Of a stretch of 64,000 nucleotides of DNA, positions 50,666 through 59,382 are shown piece after piece. The DNA lies in assembly GCA_040757355.1 (NCBI GenBank), contig JBFLWY010000009.1:11766-75765 (forward strand). The letters are read 5' to 3'. The DNA comes from DTYU01 sp040757355 (GTDB lineage: Bacteria > Bacillota > Desulfotomaculia > Desulfotomaculales > Ammonificaceae). How positions within the stretch are numbered: position 1 is the first letter of the stretch; every line of letters begins with the position of its first letter. The notes under the pieces were generated by a model. The model saw nothing but the letters and a program-made list of their open reading frames with translations, was not told the DNA's origin and did not search any database. The translations under genes were made by a program, and so were the position numbers.

Positions 50666-51601
50666 ATGTTGTGGCGAAAGAACAGGTTTAAGTTAACCGT
50701 GGTAAGTCTCTTAGCCATAGCCCTTGTTTTAGGGCTATGCGGCATAGCGGCCGGCATGATGACCGATGTGGATGCGTATAGCAGCAGTTCTGTAGGAATT
50801 GGCGGCTCTGGCGCGGTGTCGGGTTGGGGAAGGATAGATAACATACCGCCGCCCCCGCTGCCGCCTGACCCGCCCCCGCCTCCTGTAGCTGTAGAACAGG
50901 CGGACGACGGTTCCCAGGGTCTCTGTCCGTATTACGGGGCGATTCAAGGGTTTGTTACCGAGGATACGGGTAATCTTCCGGTCTGGAGGCCCATCGGCGG
51001 CGCTTTGGTGGTTGCCTGGCGGATCGGGCAGTCCGGGGATGCGCTTCCGGATCCAGCGGGAGTGGCGCCGCCCCTGCTGCCGCAGTATGTCCGCTGGACC
51101 ACCACCGACAGAAGCGGTCACTATCTGCTTGGCGAGATGCCGCCGGGGATTTACGCAGTGAGCGCCTGTGCCGACTGGTATGCGCCGGCGTCTCCGCAAA
51201 AGGTGGAGGTAATAGCGGGAAGTACGAGTTGGCAAGACTTCAAGTTAAAGGGAGCTTTCGGGGCGCTCGGCGGCCGGGTTAGGGATACGCTCGGCAATCC
51301 GGTAGCGGGGGCAACGATCCTGGCGTTGCCGAAGGATCAGGTCTCGCCAACGGATGTGGAGAAGGCGCTCAGTGCCCAGGAGATAAATGCGCTCCGGGCG
51401 AAGGCGGTCTACCGGACCAAGACCGACCGGAACGGCTGCTACTTCATCCCGCTGGTGAAGCCGGGCGCGTACTGGGTGGTTGCGTTCTGGCAAACCATCC
51501 AGGTCAAAGAGGCTGAAGTGGAAGCCAGGCAACTGACCAGGGTGGATTTCCGGTTTCCCGTGCCGGTTCCCGTGCCGAAGGACGATATTATAAAACCTTA
51601 G
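50666..51601 (+). CDS. Secreted protein with two carboxypeptidase-regulatory-like domains
   Basis: 311 residues. ATG 50666 has AAAGGAGG 10 bases upstream. Signal peptide at residues 1-28 followed by a proline-rich spacer (NIPPPPLPPDPPPPPVAV). Two transthyretin-like CarboxypepD_reg domains: residues about 90-190 (GAIQGFVTEDTGNLPVWRPI ... RSGHYLLGEMPPGIYAVSA) and 195-300 (GALGGRVRDTLGNPVAGATI ... RNGCYFIPLVKPGAYWVVAF). The protein is exported and probably wall- or polymer-associated; no catalytic domain is present. It is the last gene before sigI. Confidence 0.82.
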   Translation: MLWRKNRFKLTVVSLLAIALVLGLCGIAAGMMTDVDAYSSSSVGIGGSGAVSGWGRIDNIPPPPLPPDPPPPPVAVEQADDGSQGLCPYYGAIQGFVTEDTGNLPVWRPIGGALVVAWRIGQSGDALPDPAGVAPPLLPQYVRWTTTDRSGHYLLGEMPPGIYAVSACADWYAPASPQKVEVIAGSTSWQDFKLKGAFGALGGRVRDTLGNPVAGATILALPKDQVSPTDVEKALSAQEINALRAKAVYRTKTDRNGCYFIPLVKPGAYWVVAFWQTIQVKEAEVEARQLTRVDFRFPVPVPVPKDDIIKP

Positions 51602-51817
51602 TAGTGCATGGCAGGGGGAAAGTGCGATTATATGTGAATCTCGCTTCAGGCTCAATCGGAGCCGGTGTTGCTGAGAGTATGCAGGAGGATATCTAACTGC
51701 CCATTAAGAAAAAGGAAGTATTGCCCGAGGATTCCTGGGATTGTTTAACAGTTTGGGGCACCCTTTTCCTTGAGCGGAGAAGGGGGCCGGTTTCTCTTTT
51801 TTGTGGGGTAGGTAGAG

Positions 51818-52558
51818 ATGAGGCTTTTCCCAAGGATGGCCAAGTATGCTGTACCGCCGGGGCCCCAGCCGGAGCCGGGGGTCGATCTTTTTTTGTTAAG
51901 GGAAGCGAAACAGGGAGTTCCCGCGGCTCGCGAGAGGCTGATCGAGTCGAATCGAGGGTTTGTGTATAAAGTGGCCTGCGAGCACTGCCGGCGGAATTTG
52001 GCCTGGGATTATGACGATGAGTTGAGTGTGGCCCTGATCGCTTTTGATGAGGCCATTGATACTTACGACGAGGACAGGGGAGCGCCTTTCTTGGGGTATG
52101 CCCGCTTGGTGATCAAGAACCGCCTTACCGATTACCTGCGTAAAGAGCACCGGCATACCGGCCGGTGCGTGCCCGCGGAAGAGGTCCGGGCGCAGGGGCT
52201 CCTCAGGGAGGAGTACGGGGAGGAGATCTGGGCAGAGGAGTGCGCCGCCGAGATATCGCGGTATGAAAGTTTGCTTTCCGCCTATGGATTGAGTTTGACC
52301 GACCTGGTGGATGCCACGCCGAAGCACCGGCGCTTGCGCCGGCAGTTGATCGCTGCTGCCCGCGCCCTGGTGCGGGATTGTGATTGTTTGGCCTATTTCC
52401 GGGAGAGAAAAAAAGTTCCCCTCCAGGAGTTGTCGCGGGTAACCGGGCTTTCCCTTAAGGTCCTGGAGCGGGGCAGGAGATATATCGTAGGCTTGGGTTT
52501 GGTTTTTGCGCATCCCGAGGAGTTTCCTCTTATTAACGCCCACCTCGGGGAGTGTTAG
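51818..52558 (+). CDS. sigI: RNA polymerase sigma factor SigI
   Basis: 246 residues, the usual SigI length. Region 2 is clear: REAKQGVPAARERLIESNRG, FVYKVACEH, YDDELSVALIAFDEAIDTYD and GAPFLGYARLVIKNRLTDYL. The C-terminal half carries the SigI-type helix-turn-helix (VPLQELSRVTGLSLKVLERG) instead of sigma-70 region 4. SigI controls heat-stress and, in clostridia, polysaccharide-sensing regulons through RsgI. ATG 51818 is used; ATG 51836 is also possible. RsgI follows after 37 bases. Confidence 0.93.
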   Translation: MRLFPRMAKYAVPPGPQPEPGVDLFLLREAKQGVPAARERLIESNRGFVYKVACEHCRRNLAWDYDDELSVALIAFDEAIDTYDEDRGAPFLGYARLVIKNRLTDYLRKEHRHTGRCVPAEEVRAQGLLREEYGEEIWAEECAAEISRYESLLSAYGLSLTDLVDATPKHRRLRRQLIAAARALVRDCDCLAYFRERKKVPLQELSRVTGLSLKVLERGRRYIVGLGLVFAHPEEFPLINAHLGEC

Positions 52559-52595
52559 TTCCGGGGACGTGTTGGGTCCCGGGAAGGTGGTTGGG

Positions 52596-53747
52596 GTGGC
52601 AAACAAAGGCTTAATTATGAAGAAAGAGAATGGCGAAGGCATCGTCCTGACGTCACGAGGAGAATTTAAGCGGCTTCCACTGCCGCCGGGAAAACGCGTA
52701 GGCGAGAAAATGGCTGTGCCTTCGCGGCGGGTGGCGCGCGTTTACGGTTTGGCCGTAGCGGCTTCGCTACTGGCGGTTGTCCTTTTTTGCCAGGCTTATT
52801 TCAGCCTTGTCGCGCAGGCGGCAGCCTACGTTTCTCTGGATATGGGTAAAACCGCACTGGAGGTAGGCGTGGACCGTCAGGGGAAGATCGTTGCGGTACG
52901 CGCCTTCAGTCCTTCGGGGGAGGCGCTGAAGCAAAGACTGGCTTTGAAGGGGCGGCGGCTGAATGAAGCCCTCCGGCTCGTTTTGGAGGCGGAGGGTGTT
53001 GTGGACCGGCCTTCGCCGGCGGGGGTGGTTATGGCTGCGGTGACAGAGGCCCCCGGCAAAGGGGGTCTGGGTCTGGCGCCGGCGGCAGTGGCCGAGGCTA
53101 TTGCGGCCGCTTTTGCGGGCGAGGAGACGGCGCCGAAGATCGTGGTGGCCGCCCTGACGCCGGAAATGCGCCGGGAAGCCTTGAAAGCCGGGCTCTCTCC
53201 CGGGAGGTTTCTTCTCTGGCAGGCGGCCCGGAAGCAGGGGCTTTCTTTAACGGCGGAGGAAATCAAGAAGGAAAGTCTGGGCCGGGTAGAGAGTGTCCAG
53301 AAGGTCAAGGTGGAGGATTTAGCTTCGCGGGAGGTGGCCGTGCAGGGAAGAGGAGGGGTGGTCGTTTTGCCTGCAAAGAAGGCAGAGGCGCCGCGTGAGG
53401 TTCCGCCGCCGGAACTTCCGGGTGAACCGGCGCAGGTTGCGCCTCCGCTGCCGAAAACGGCGGTGCCGGGGCCCTCTGCTGCACCTGCGGAGAAGGCCGA
53501 GGAGCCTGCCCCGGGACCGGCGCCGCGGGTTACCCCGGAAAAGCCTGCGCCGCCAAAGGAGGAGGCTGCACCTTCGCCCGAAAAGGAAACTCAACCCGCG
53601 CCGGAAGAAACTGCACCGGTCCCCGAGAAAGAAGAACCAGCGCCGGTGGAGGTTACTCCTGCTCCGACCGACGGGAGCAGTACCACAGCCCCGGCAGACG
53701 GTACCGCACCGCCACCGCCGGCGGAGACAGCAACTACGCCCTTATAG
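52596..53747 (+). CDS. rsgI: RsgI-type anti-sigma-I factor
   Basis: 383 residues from GTG 52596 with AAGGTGG 5 bases upstream. Residues 1-50 are the RsgI_N anti-sigma domain (KGLIMKKENGEGIVLTSRGE, then FKRLPLPPGKRVGEKM). One membrane helix follows (about 63-84), then the extracytoplasmic RsgI juxtamembrane domain (AYVSLDMGKTALEVGVDRQG, KIVAVRAFSPSGEALK). The last 130 residues are Pro, Ala and Glu repeats without a recognisable carbohydrate-binding module, unlike many clostridial RsgI sensors. It should hold SigI at the membrane. Confidence 0.9.
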   Translation: MANKGLIMKKENGEGIVLTSRGEFKRLPLPPGKRVGEKMAVPSRRVARVYGLAVAASLLAVVLFCQAYFSLVAQAAAYVSLDMGKTALEVGVDRQGKIVAVRAFSPSGEALKQRLALKGRRLNEALRLVLEAEGVVDRPSPAGVVMAAVTEAPGKGGLGLAPAAVAEAIAAAFAGEETAPKIVVAALTPEMRREALKAGLSPGRFLLWQAARKQGLSLTAEEIKKESLGRVESVQKVKVEDLASREVAVQGRGGVVVLPAKKAEAPREVPPPELPGEPAQVAPPLPKTAVPGPSAAPAEKAEEPAPGPAPRVTPEKPAPPKEEAAPSPEKETQPAPEETAPVPEKEEPAPVEVTPAPTDGSSTTAPADGTAPPPPAETATTPL

Positions 53748-53821
53748 GGTTTACGGGAGCCGGGAGAGTGTTGCAAAACTCAAGCTTCGGTTAGAAACCT
53801 GGAGGCCGCACTTTAGAGGTT

Positions 53822-54379
53822 TTAGCTCCTGCCTCCAAAAAGTTCCTGCCATACCTGGTTATAGACGTCCAGGTCTTCATCGCTGAAAAGGACGAAGCGG
53901 ACCTCGTCCAGCGGCTTGTTCTTCACGTATTCGAGTACGGTGCCGAGGGCGATTTTAGTGGCGCGTTCCTTCGGAAAGCGGTAGGCGCCGGTGGAGATCG
54001 CCGGGAAGGCGACCGACTTTATTCCGTGGGCGGTTGCCAGTTCGAGACAGCTCAAATAGGCCTGGCGCAGCAGCGAGTCTTCGTCAGCGTCTCCACCCAG
54101 CCAGCGCGGGCCGACGGTGTGGATAACATAGCGCGCCTTGAGGTTGCCGCCGGTGGTGATAACGGCATGGCCTGTCCGGCAGGGACCTTTTTCGGCCACG
54201 ATCTTCTTGCACTCTTCAAGGATCGCCGGGCCGCCGGCCCGGTGGATGGCGCCGTCCACCCCCCCGCCGCCCATGAGGCTCGAGTTTGCTGCGTTGACAA
54301 TCGCATCCGTGTCCTGCTGGGTGATATCTCCTTTGGTGATTACCACTTTCGTATTTCCGATCTTAACTTCAAGTTTCAG
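53822..54379 (-). CDS. Macrodomain O-acetyl-ADP-ribose deacetylase, probable CTG start
   Basis: 185 residues from CTG 54379, which lies 6 bases after AAGGGGGAA and gives the expected N-terminus LKLEVKIGNTKVVITKGDIT; GTG 54346 would cut the first strand and has a poor site. The macrodomain is plain: GDITQQDTDAIVNAANSSLM, GGGGVDGAIHRAGG, CRTGHAVITTGGNLKARYVI, HTVGPRW and FPAISTGAYRFP, which line the ADP-ribose pocket. Relatives remove acetyl groups from O-acetyl-ADP-ribose or ADP-ribose from proteins. It is divergent from the Liv operon. Confidence 0.93.
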   Translation of the reverse strand: MKLEVKIGNTKVVITKGDITQQDTDAIVNAANSSLMGGGGVDGAIHRAGGPAILEECKKIVAEKGPCRTGHAVITTGGNLKARYVIHTVGPRWLGGDADEDSLLRQAYLSCLELATAHGIKSVAFPAISTGAYRFPKERATKIALGTVLEYVKNKPLDEVRFVLFSDEDLDVYNQVWQELFGGRS

Positions 54380-54438
54380 GGCCGATTCCCCCTTTTCGTC
54401 TGCGCGTTATCTTTGGTAGGAATAAAATAACACAACAG

Positions 54439-54455
54439 GGTTGTTTAAAACAACC
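54439..54455. promoter_or_regulatory. 17-base palindrome, candidate operator
   Basis: GGTTGTTT-A-AAACAACC, perfect 8-base arms around one base, in the divergent spacer between the macrodomain gene and the Liv operon. No T-run follows, so it is more like a regulator site than a terminator. Confidence 0.5.
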
Positions 54456-54557
54456 GCAGGACGTGAAAACACAAACGAATTGGAAAAGTTTCGCTTGTAA
54501 AAAAGGATTTTACCGGTTAGTGTGGAAATAAAAAAATCTGTTAGGCATCTTGTTGGG

Positions 54558-54594
54558 AGCCTGAACCGTGGGTTTGCGGTTTCGGGCTTTCTTT
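54558..54594 (+). terminator. Terminator-like hairpin in the Liv operon leader
   Basis: AGCCTGAACCG (54558-54568) pairs with CGGTTTCGGGCT (54577-54588) with one bulged T and an 8-base loop, followed by TTCTTTC. It lies 28 bases before the livG start and could attenuate the operon. Confidence 0.6.
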
Positions 54595-54621
54595 CAAGAA
54601 GGTGTAAGGGGTTACGCTTTT

Positions 54622-55398
54622 TTGAAACAACTGGTTATCAACCAACTTTCCCTCCACTTCGGTGGTGTTACCGCGCTTTTCAATGTTAGTCTGGAGGTAA
54701 ATAAGGGAGAAATTCTGGCCGTTATCGGGCCGAACGGTGCTGGAAAAACCAGCCTGCTGAACTGCATCAGCGGCCTTTACCATCCGAGTTCAGGACGAAT
54801 CATTTTCTCCGACCGCGACATCACTCGTTTTCCCCCGCACCGGCGGGCGGCGCTCGGTATATCAAGAACATTCCAAAATATTGAACTTTTTAAGCGCCTA
54901 AGCGTCTTAGATAACATTATGCTCGGGCGGCACGTGCATATGCGGTCCGGCATTCTCTCGGGCAGTATGTACTGGGGTTGTGCGCAGCGCGAAGAAGTGC
55001 GGCACCGCTGCCGTGTAGAGGAAATCATTGATTTTCTGGAGATTGAGAGCGTGCGGAGCAAAGCGGTCGGGACCCTTGCTTACGGCTTGCAAAAAAGAGT
55101 TGAACTGGGGCGTGCACTTGCTCTAGAGCCGAATCTCCTTTTACTGGACGAGCCGATGGCGGGGATGAACGCCGAAGAAAAGGAAGACATGGCGCGGTTT
55201 ATTCTGGACATTGCCGAAGAGTGGGGTACTACAATGATCCTGATTGAGCACGACATGGGTGTTGTAATGGACATTTCCGACCGCGTTGCGGTCTTTGATT
55301 TTGGGCGTAAGATTGCTGAGGGAACGCCGGCGGAGGTGCAGCAGAACCCGCGTGTCATAGAGGCCTACCTTGGGCAGTATGCGGGGATTGAGGCATGA
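54622..55398 (+). CDS. livG: Liv-type ABC transporter ATPase LivG
   Basis: 258 residues from TTG 54622 (AAGGGG upstream); the frame is open to 54568 but that part is the leader hairpin. Walker A VIGPNGAGKTSLLNCISGLY, Q-loop GISRTFQNIELFKRLSVLDN, an unusual signature (TLAYGLQKRVELGRALALEP, where LSYGQ would be expected), Walker B LLLLDEPMAGMN and the switch His in LIEHDMGVVM. The variant signature YGLQKRVEL is normal for LivG. It energises uptake with LivF. The acyl-CoA ligase start overlaps its stop by four bases. Confidence 0.92.
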   Translation: MKQLVINQLSLHFGGVTALFNVSLEVNKGEILAVIGPNGAGKTSLLNCISGLYHPSSGRIIFSDRDITRFPPHRRAALGISRTFQNIELFKRLSVLDNIMLGRHVHMRSGILSGSMYWGCAQREEVRHRCRVEEIIDFLEIESVRSKAVGTLAYGLQKRVELGRALALEPNLLLLDEPMAGMNAEEKEDMARFILDIAEEWGTTMILIEHDMGVVMDISDRVAVFDFGRKIAEGTPAEVQQNPRVIEAYLGQYAGIEA

Positions 55399-57323
55399 CA
55401 ACGGAAATTCTCAGAGAAGACACCTTACCGCAGTTATTGGTGCGCAACGCGCGCCGTTACGGAGAAAAAGTGGCGCTCAGGGAGAAGGAGTTCGGTATCT
55501 GGCAGACCGTATCCTGGAACGGTTATTTAGAGCACGTCCGTAACTTCTGTTTGGGTCTGGTGCATCTTGGCTTCCAAGCGGGAGATAAAGTAGCGATAAT
55601 AGGTGACAACCGGCCTGAGTGGATTTACGCCGAGTTGGCGGTGCAGGCTGCGGGCGGCGTATCCTTAGGGATTTACCAGGACTCTCTTCCCCGGGAAGTC
55701 AGTTACGTTATCAACCACTCCGACAGCCGGTTTATCGTGGTGGAGGACCAGGAACAGGTAGACAAAATACTCGAGATTAAGCAGGAACTACCGAATGTCA
55801 GCCGGGTGATTTATTACGATCCCAAAGGAATGAAAGGTTATCACGATCCCCTCTTAATGGAGTTTACGGCCGTCGAGGCATTGGGTAAAGATCTTTACCG
55901 GAAATCACCCGGCCTTTTTCAAGAAATGGTGAGGCGGGGACAAGGCGACGATCTTGCCATGATCGCTTATACTTCCGGGACTACGGGCTTTCCAAAGGGT
56001 GCGATGATGACGCACAAGAATATGCTGGGGATGGCCAAAAACCTCCTGAGCCTGGACCCGCTCGACGCGAAAAGCGAGTTTCTGTCTTTCCTGCCCCTCG
56101 CCTGGATGGGAGAACAGATGATGGCCGTCTCCGCCGCCCTCTGGGTAGGGTTTACCGTCAACTTTCCGGAGGAACCGGAGACGGTGCAGCAGAACCTGCG
56201 GGAGATAGGCCCCCATATGATGTTCTCGCCCCCGCGCATTTGGGAGGACATCGTCTCCCGTGTGCAGGTAAAAATGGAGGACTCTACCTGGCTCAAAAGG
56301 AAACTGTACCGTTTGTTCATGGATATCGGTTACCAAGTAGCGGATGCCCGTTTCAAGAAAGAGAAACCCTCAGTGGGCTTGAGGGCGCTGAACCGGCTGG
56401 GGGAGTTGCTGATTTTCAGCGCTATCAAAGACCACCTGGGTCTTCAGCGGCTAAGGTATGCGTACACGGGAGGCGCGGCACTGGGACCGGAGGTTTTCCG
56501 CTTTTTTCATGCCCTCGGTGTTAATTTGAAGCAGATTTACGGGCAGACGGAGATCGCCGGAATCTCGGTGATCCACCGGAACGGAGACGTTAAGTTCCAT
56601 ACGGTCGGCAAACCCATTCCGGAAACCGAGGTCTGTATCTCTGAAGAAGGAGAAATTCTTTCGCGCAGCCCTTCCGTTTTCGTCGGCTACTATAAGAATC
56701 CCGAGGCAACAACCGAGGTGCTGCGGGACGGGTGGCTCCATTCCGGAGACGCCGGCTATATCGACGAAGACGGGCATCTGGTAGTGATCGACAGGTTAAA
56801 AGACGTCATGCGTCTCGCCGACGGTAATATCTTTTCACCGCAGTATATCAGCAATAAGCTCAAATTCAGCCCCTATGTCAAAGAGGCGGTCGTCATCGGC
56901 AAAGACCGGCCCTTCGTAGTGGCGCTGATAAATATCGATATGGCGAATGTGGGGCGGTGGGCGGAAAACCATCACCTGCCTTATACGACCTACGTTGACC
57001 TATCGCAAAAGCCTGAGGTGCTGGAGCTCGTAACACAGGAAGTAAAGCGGGTGAATGGAGATCTGCCTCCTGCGGTACGGATCAAGCGATTTGTTATCCT
57101 CCACAAGGAGCTGGATGCTGACGACGAAGAACTTACGCGCACGCGGAAAGTGCGGTTGGGTTATGTGGTCCAGAAATACGCTGAACTGGTAGAAGGTCTT
57201 TACCGGGGGTTGCCGGACATTAAGGTGGAAACCATGGCGAAATACCGTGACGGCCGGGAGGTATTGGTTCAGATTACTTTAAAGGTAATAGAGACAGAAG
57301 GAAAACAAGCGGAGGTGGCGTGA
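55395..57323 (+). CDS. AMP-forming long-chain acyl-CoA ligase
   Basis: 642 residues of the FadD15/long-chain acyl-CoA synthetase type. The P-loop is AMIAYTSGTTGFPKGAMMTH, followed by FLPLAWMGEQMM, LKQIYGQTEIAG and the hinge YIDEDGHLVVIDRLKDVMRL. A lid Lys in RTRKVRLGYVVQKYAELV completes the site. It activates a carboxylic acid to acyl-CoA through an acyl-adenylate. Its position inside the Liv operon, overlapping livG by ATGA and followed with no gap by livH, suggests that the transported substrate is, or is turned into, a carboxylic acid. Confidence 0.92.
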   Translation: MTTEILREDTLPQLLVRNARRYGEKVALREKEFGIWQTVSWNGYLEHVRNFCLGLVHLGFQAGDKVAIIGDNRPEWIYAELAVQAAGGVSLGIYQDSLPREVSYVINHSDSRFIVVEDQEQVDKILEIKQELPNVSRVIYYDPKGMKGYHDPLLMEFTAVEALGKDLYRKSPGLFQEMVRRGQGDDLAMIAYTSGTTGFPKGAMMTHKNMLGMAKNLLSLDPLDAKSEFLSFLPLAWMGEQMMAVSAALWVGFTVNFPEEPETVQQNLREIGPHMMFSPPRIWEDIVSRVQVKMEDSTWLKRKLYRLFMDIGYQVADARFKKEKPSVGLRALNRLGELLIFSAIKDHLGLQRLRYAYTGGAALGPEVFRFFHALGVNLKQIYGQTEIAGISVIHRNGDVKFHTVGKPIPETEVCISEEGEILSRSPSVFVGYYKNPEATTEVLRDGWLHSGDAGYIDEDGHLVVIDRLKDVMRLADGNIFSPQYISNKLKFSPYVKEAVVIGKDRPFVVALINIDMANVGRWAENHHLPYTTYVDLSQKPEVLELVTQEVKRVNGDLPPAVRIKRFVILHKELDADDEELTRTRKVRLGYVVQKYAELVEGLYRGLPDIKVETMAKYRDGREVLVQITLKVIETEGKQAEVA

Positions 57324-58202
57324 TTGTTATTTCAACTCCTAGTTACGGGGCTCGTCGTGGGCAGTATTTATGCTCTGGTGGCCCTGGGCTTTGTGCTGAT
57401 TTATAAAGCCAGCGACTGCATCAATTTTTCCCAGGGCGAATTCCTCCTCGTGGGTGCTTACGTGTCGCTGACGCTTGTGGCGGCCTACGATGTGCCTTTC
57501 CTCCTGGCGGTCGGGTTAACGCTGTGTTTAGCGGTGGTGCTGGGGGTGCTGGTAGAGCGCCTTGTGCTCCGGCCGTTCATCGGCGAGCCCGTTATCTCGG
57601 TCATTATGGCCACCATCGGCCTTTCCAGCCTGATGCGCGGGATCATCCAGTTGTTTTGGGGCACTGAAACAAGGGTGTTTCCAGCCATTTTCCCCCAGGA
57701 ACCGGTGGCCGTCGGCGGGGCGGTCGTTTCCCAGGTTTATCTCTGGTCTCTGGCTCTGGCTGTTTTATTGCTCATAATTCTTTCTTTGTTCTTTAAGTTC
57801 ACGACCACCGGGATTGTGATGCGGGCGGTCGCGGACGACCAGCAGGCAGCCCTTTCAATGGGGATCAGCGTGAAAAAGGTTTTTGCAATCACCTGGGCGA
57901 TTGCTGCTGTGGTGGCGGCTGTGGGCGGGGTTCTTTTGGGCAACATCAACGGGGTTAATTCTTCGCTGGCGCACCTGGGGCTCAAGGTGCTTCCGGTAGC
58001 GATTCTCGGTGGTCTGGACAGTGTTCCCGGGGCCATTATCGGCGGTTTTTTCATAGGGGTGCTGGAAAACCTCGCGGGCGGGTACTTGGACCCCGTTTTG
58101 GGCGGTGGAGTGAAGGAGGTCTTCCCCTTTGTAATCCTGGTGGTTATTCTCCTGATTCGTCCGTACGGCCTTTTTGGCAAGGAAATAATCGAAAGGGTGT
58201 AG
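57324..58202 (+). CDS. livH: Liv-type ABC transporter permease LivH
   Basis: 292 residues, eight membrane segments. The N-terminal VVGSIYALVALGFVLIYKAS with DCINFSQGEFLLVGAY is the LivH hallmark. VKKVFAITWAIAAVVAAVGG is the loop contacting the ATPase. TTG 57324 follows GGAGG directly after the ligase stop codon. It pairs with LivM to form the channel. Confidence 0.94.
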   Translation: MLFQLLVTGLVVGSIYALVALGFVLIYKASDCINFSQGEFLLVGAYVSLTLVAAYDVPFLLAVGLTLCLAVVLGVLVERLVLRPFIGEPVISVIMATIGLSSLMRGIIQLFWGTETRVFPAIFPQEPVAVGGAVVSQVYLWSLALAVLLLIILSLFFKFTTTGIVMRAVADDQQAALSMGISVKKVFAITWAIAAVVAAVGGVLLGNINGVNSSLAHLGLKVLPVAILGGLDSVPGAIIGGFFIGVLENLAGGYLDPVLGGGVKEVFPFVILVVILLIRPYGLFGKEIIERV

Positions 58203-58208
58203 GTTCTT

Positions 58209-59297
58209 TTGCGACTGAGATTTCCCTTTGTCATGGACTGCGGTCTTTACACCACTTCATACCAGGAAGATATGGCCATACTCTTTGCCCCCGGTGCAAA
58301 GGTGAAGGTGGCGGGCATAACGGCGTTTTTCTTACTTTTTCCGCACCTGATGAACGGGTTATTAGGCGACTCCGGCCTTTATTACGTCAGCGTCCTCAAT
58401 CTTATTGCCGTTGCGGTAATCGGTGCGCTTGGGTTAAACATCCTGACCGGCTTTACCGGACAAATTTCCATCGGCCACGGGGCATTCATGGGTGTGGGCG
58501 CGTACACCGTCGGCGTATTAACCACGAAACTCGGGCTTTCTTACTGGTTGGCGCTCCCGCTTGCCGGGGTGACGGCGGCGGTGGTAGGTGCGTTCTTCGG
58601 GATTCCTTCGCTGAGACTGAAGGGGCTTTACCTGGCTATCGCCACCCTTGCAGCCCAGGTGATCATTGAGTATACGATCATTCACTGCCCCAGTCTGACC
58701 GGCGGGTCGGCGGGAATCGTACTGCAAATACCAAGCCTGGGTTCCGTATCGCTGGCGTCTGACACAGCCTTTTACTACTTCGTCTTGATAGTTGTAATCG
58801 TGGCGGTGGTCTCCACGCTTAATCTCTTTCGGACCCGTGTCGGCAGGGCGTTTATGGCGGTGCGCGACCGGGATATTGCGGCCGCGGTCATGGGAATAAA
58901 TTTGCTTAAGTACAAGGTCATGGCTTTTGGGCTCAGCGCGTTTTACGCGGGAATCGCCGGGGCGCTTCTGGTGACCTATAACCGCGTGATAACCCCCGAA
59001 GCGTTTACCGTTGAGGTTTCTATACAGTACCTCGCGATGATCATCATCGGCGGCCTGGGGAGCGTCATGGGGTCTATTTACGGTGCCGCATTCATGACTC
59101 TGCTGCCGATCTTTTTACGGGAGTTTGCGGATTTCCTCGGCAACTATTTCCCGAATGTCGAGCAGTCATTGCTGGCTATGGAAACCGTATTCTTCGGTCT
59201 GATCATTATTTTGTTTCTGATTTTCGAACCGGAAGGCTTGGCGAAGCTGTGGAAGGACATCAAAAACTACTTCCGGTTGTGGCCGTTCTCGTATTAA
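58209..59297 (+). CDS. livM: Liv-type ABC transporter permease LivM
   Basis: 362 residues with about 9 or 10 membrane segments. AVIGALGLNILTGFTGQISI, then GHGAFMGVGAYTVG is the family signature. VGRAFMAVRDRDIAAAVMGI is the cytoplasmic EAA-like loop that contacts the ATPase. TTG 58209 begins 6 bases after livH. The first 35 residues are less conserved, and an internal ATG at 58272 is possible. Confidence 0.93.
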   Translation: MRLRFPFVMDCGLYTTSYQEDMAILFAPGAKVKVAGITAFFLLFPHLMNGLLGDSGLYYVSVLNLIAVAVIGALGLNILTGFTGQISIGHGAFMGVGAYTVGVLTTKLGLSYWLALPLAGVTAAVVGAFFGIPSLRLKGLYLAIATLAAQVIIEYTIIHCPSLTGGSAGIVLQIPSLGSVSLASDTAFYYFVLIVVIVAVVSTLNLFRTRVGRAFMAVRDRDIAAAVMGINLLKYKVMAFGLSAFYAGIAGALLVTYNRVITPEAFTVEVSIQYLAMIIIGGLGSVMGSIYGAAFMTLLPIFLREFADFLGNYFPNVEQSLLAMETVFFGLIIILFLIFEPEGLAKLWKDIKNYFRLWPFSY

Positions 59298-59382
59298 CTG
59301 GTTAAAGGAGGTGGAAGCTGATATTGTGAGATCAGTAAAAAAGCGTGTCTCGTTTCAAGTTCTTAAAAAAAGGAGGTAAACT

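Noticed and set aside
53395..53886. Arg/Leu-rich frame over the end of rsgI
   Set aside because: Out-of-frame reading of the Pro/Ala/Glu repeat; low complexity and no start site.
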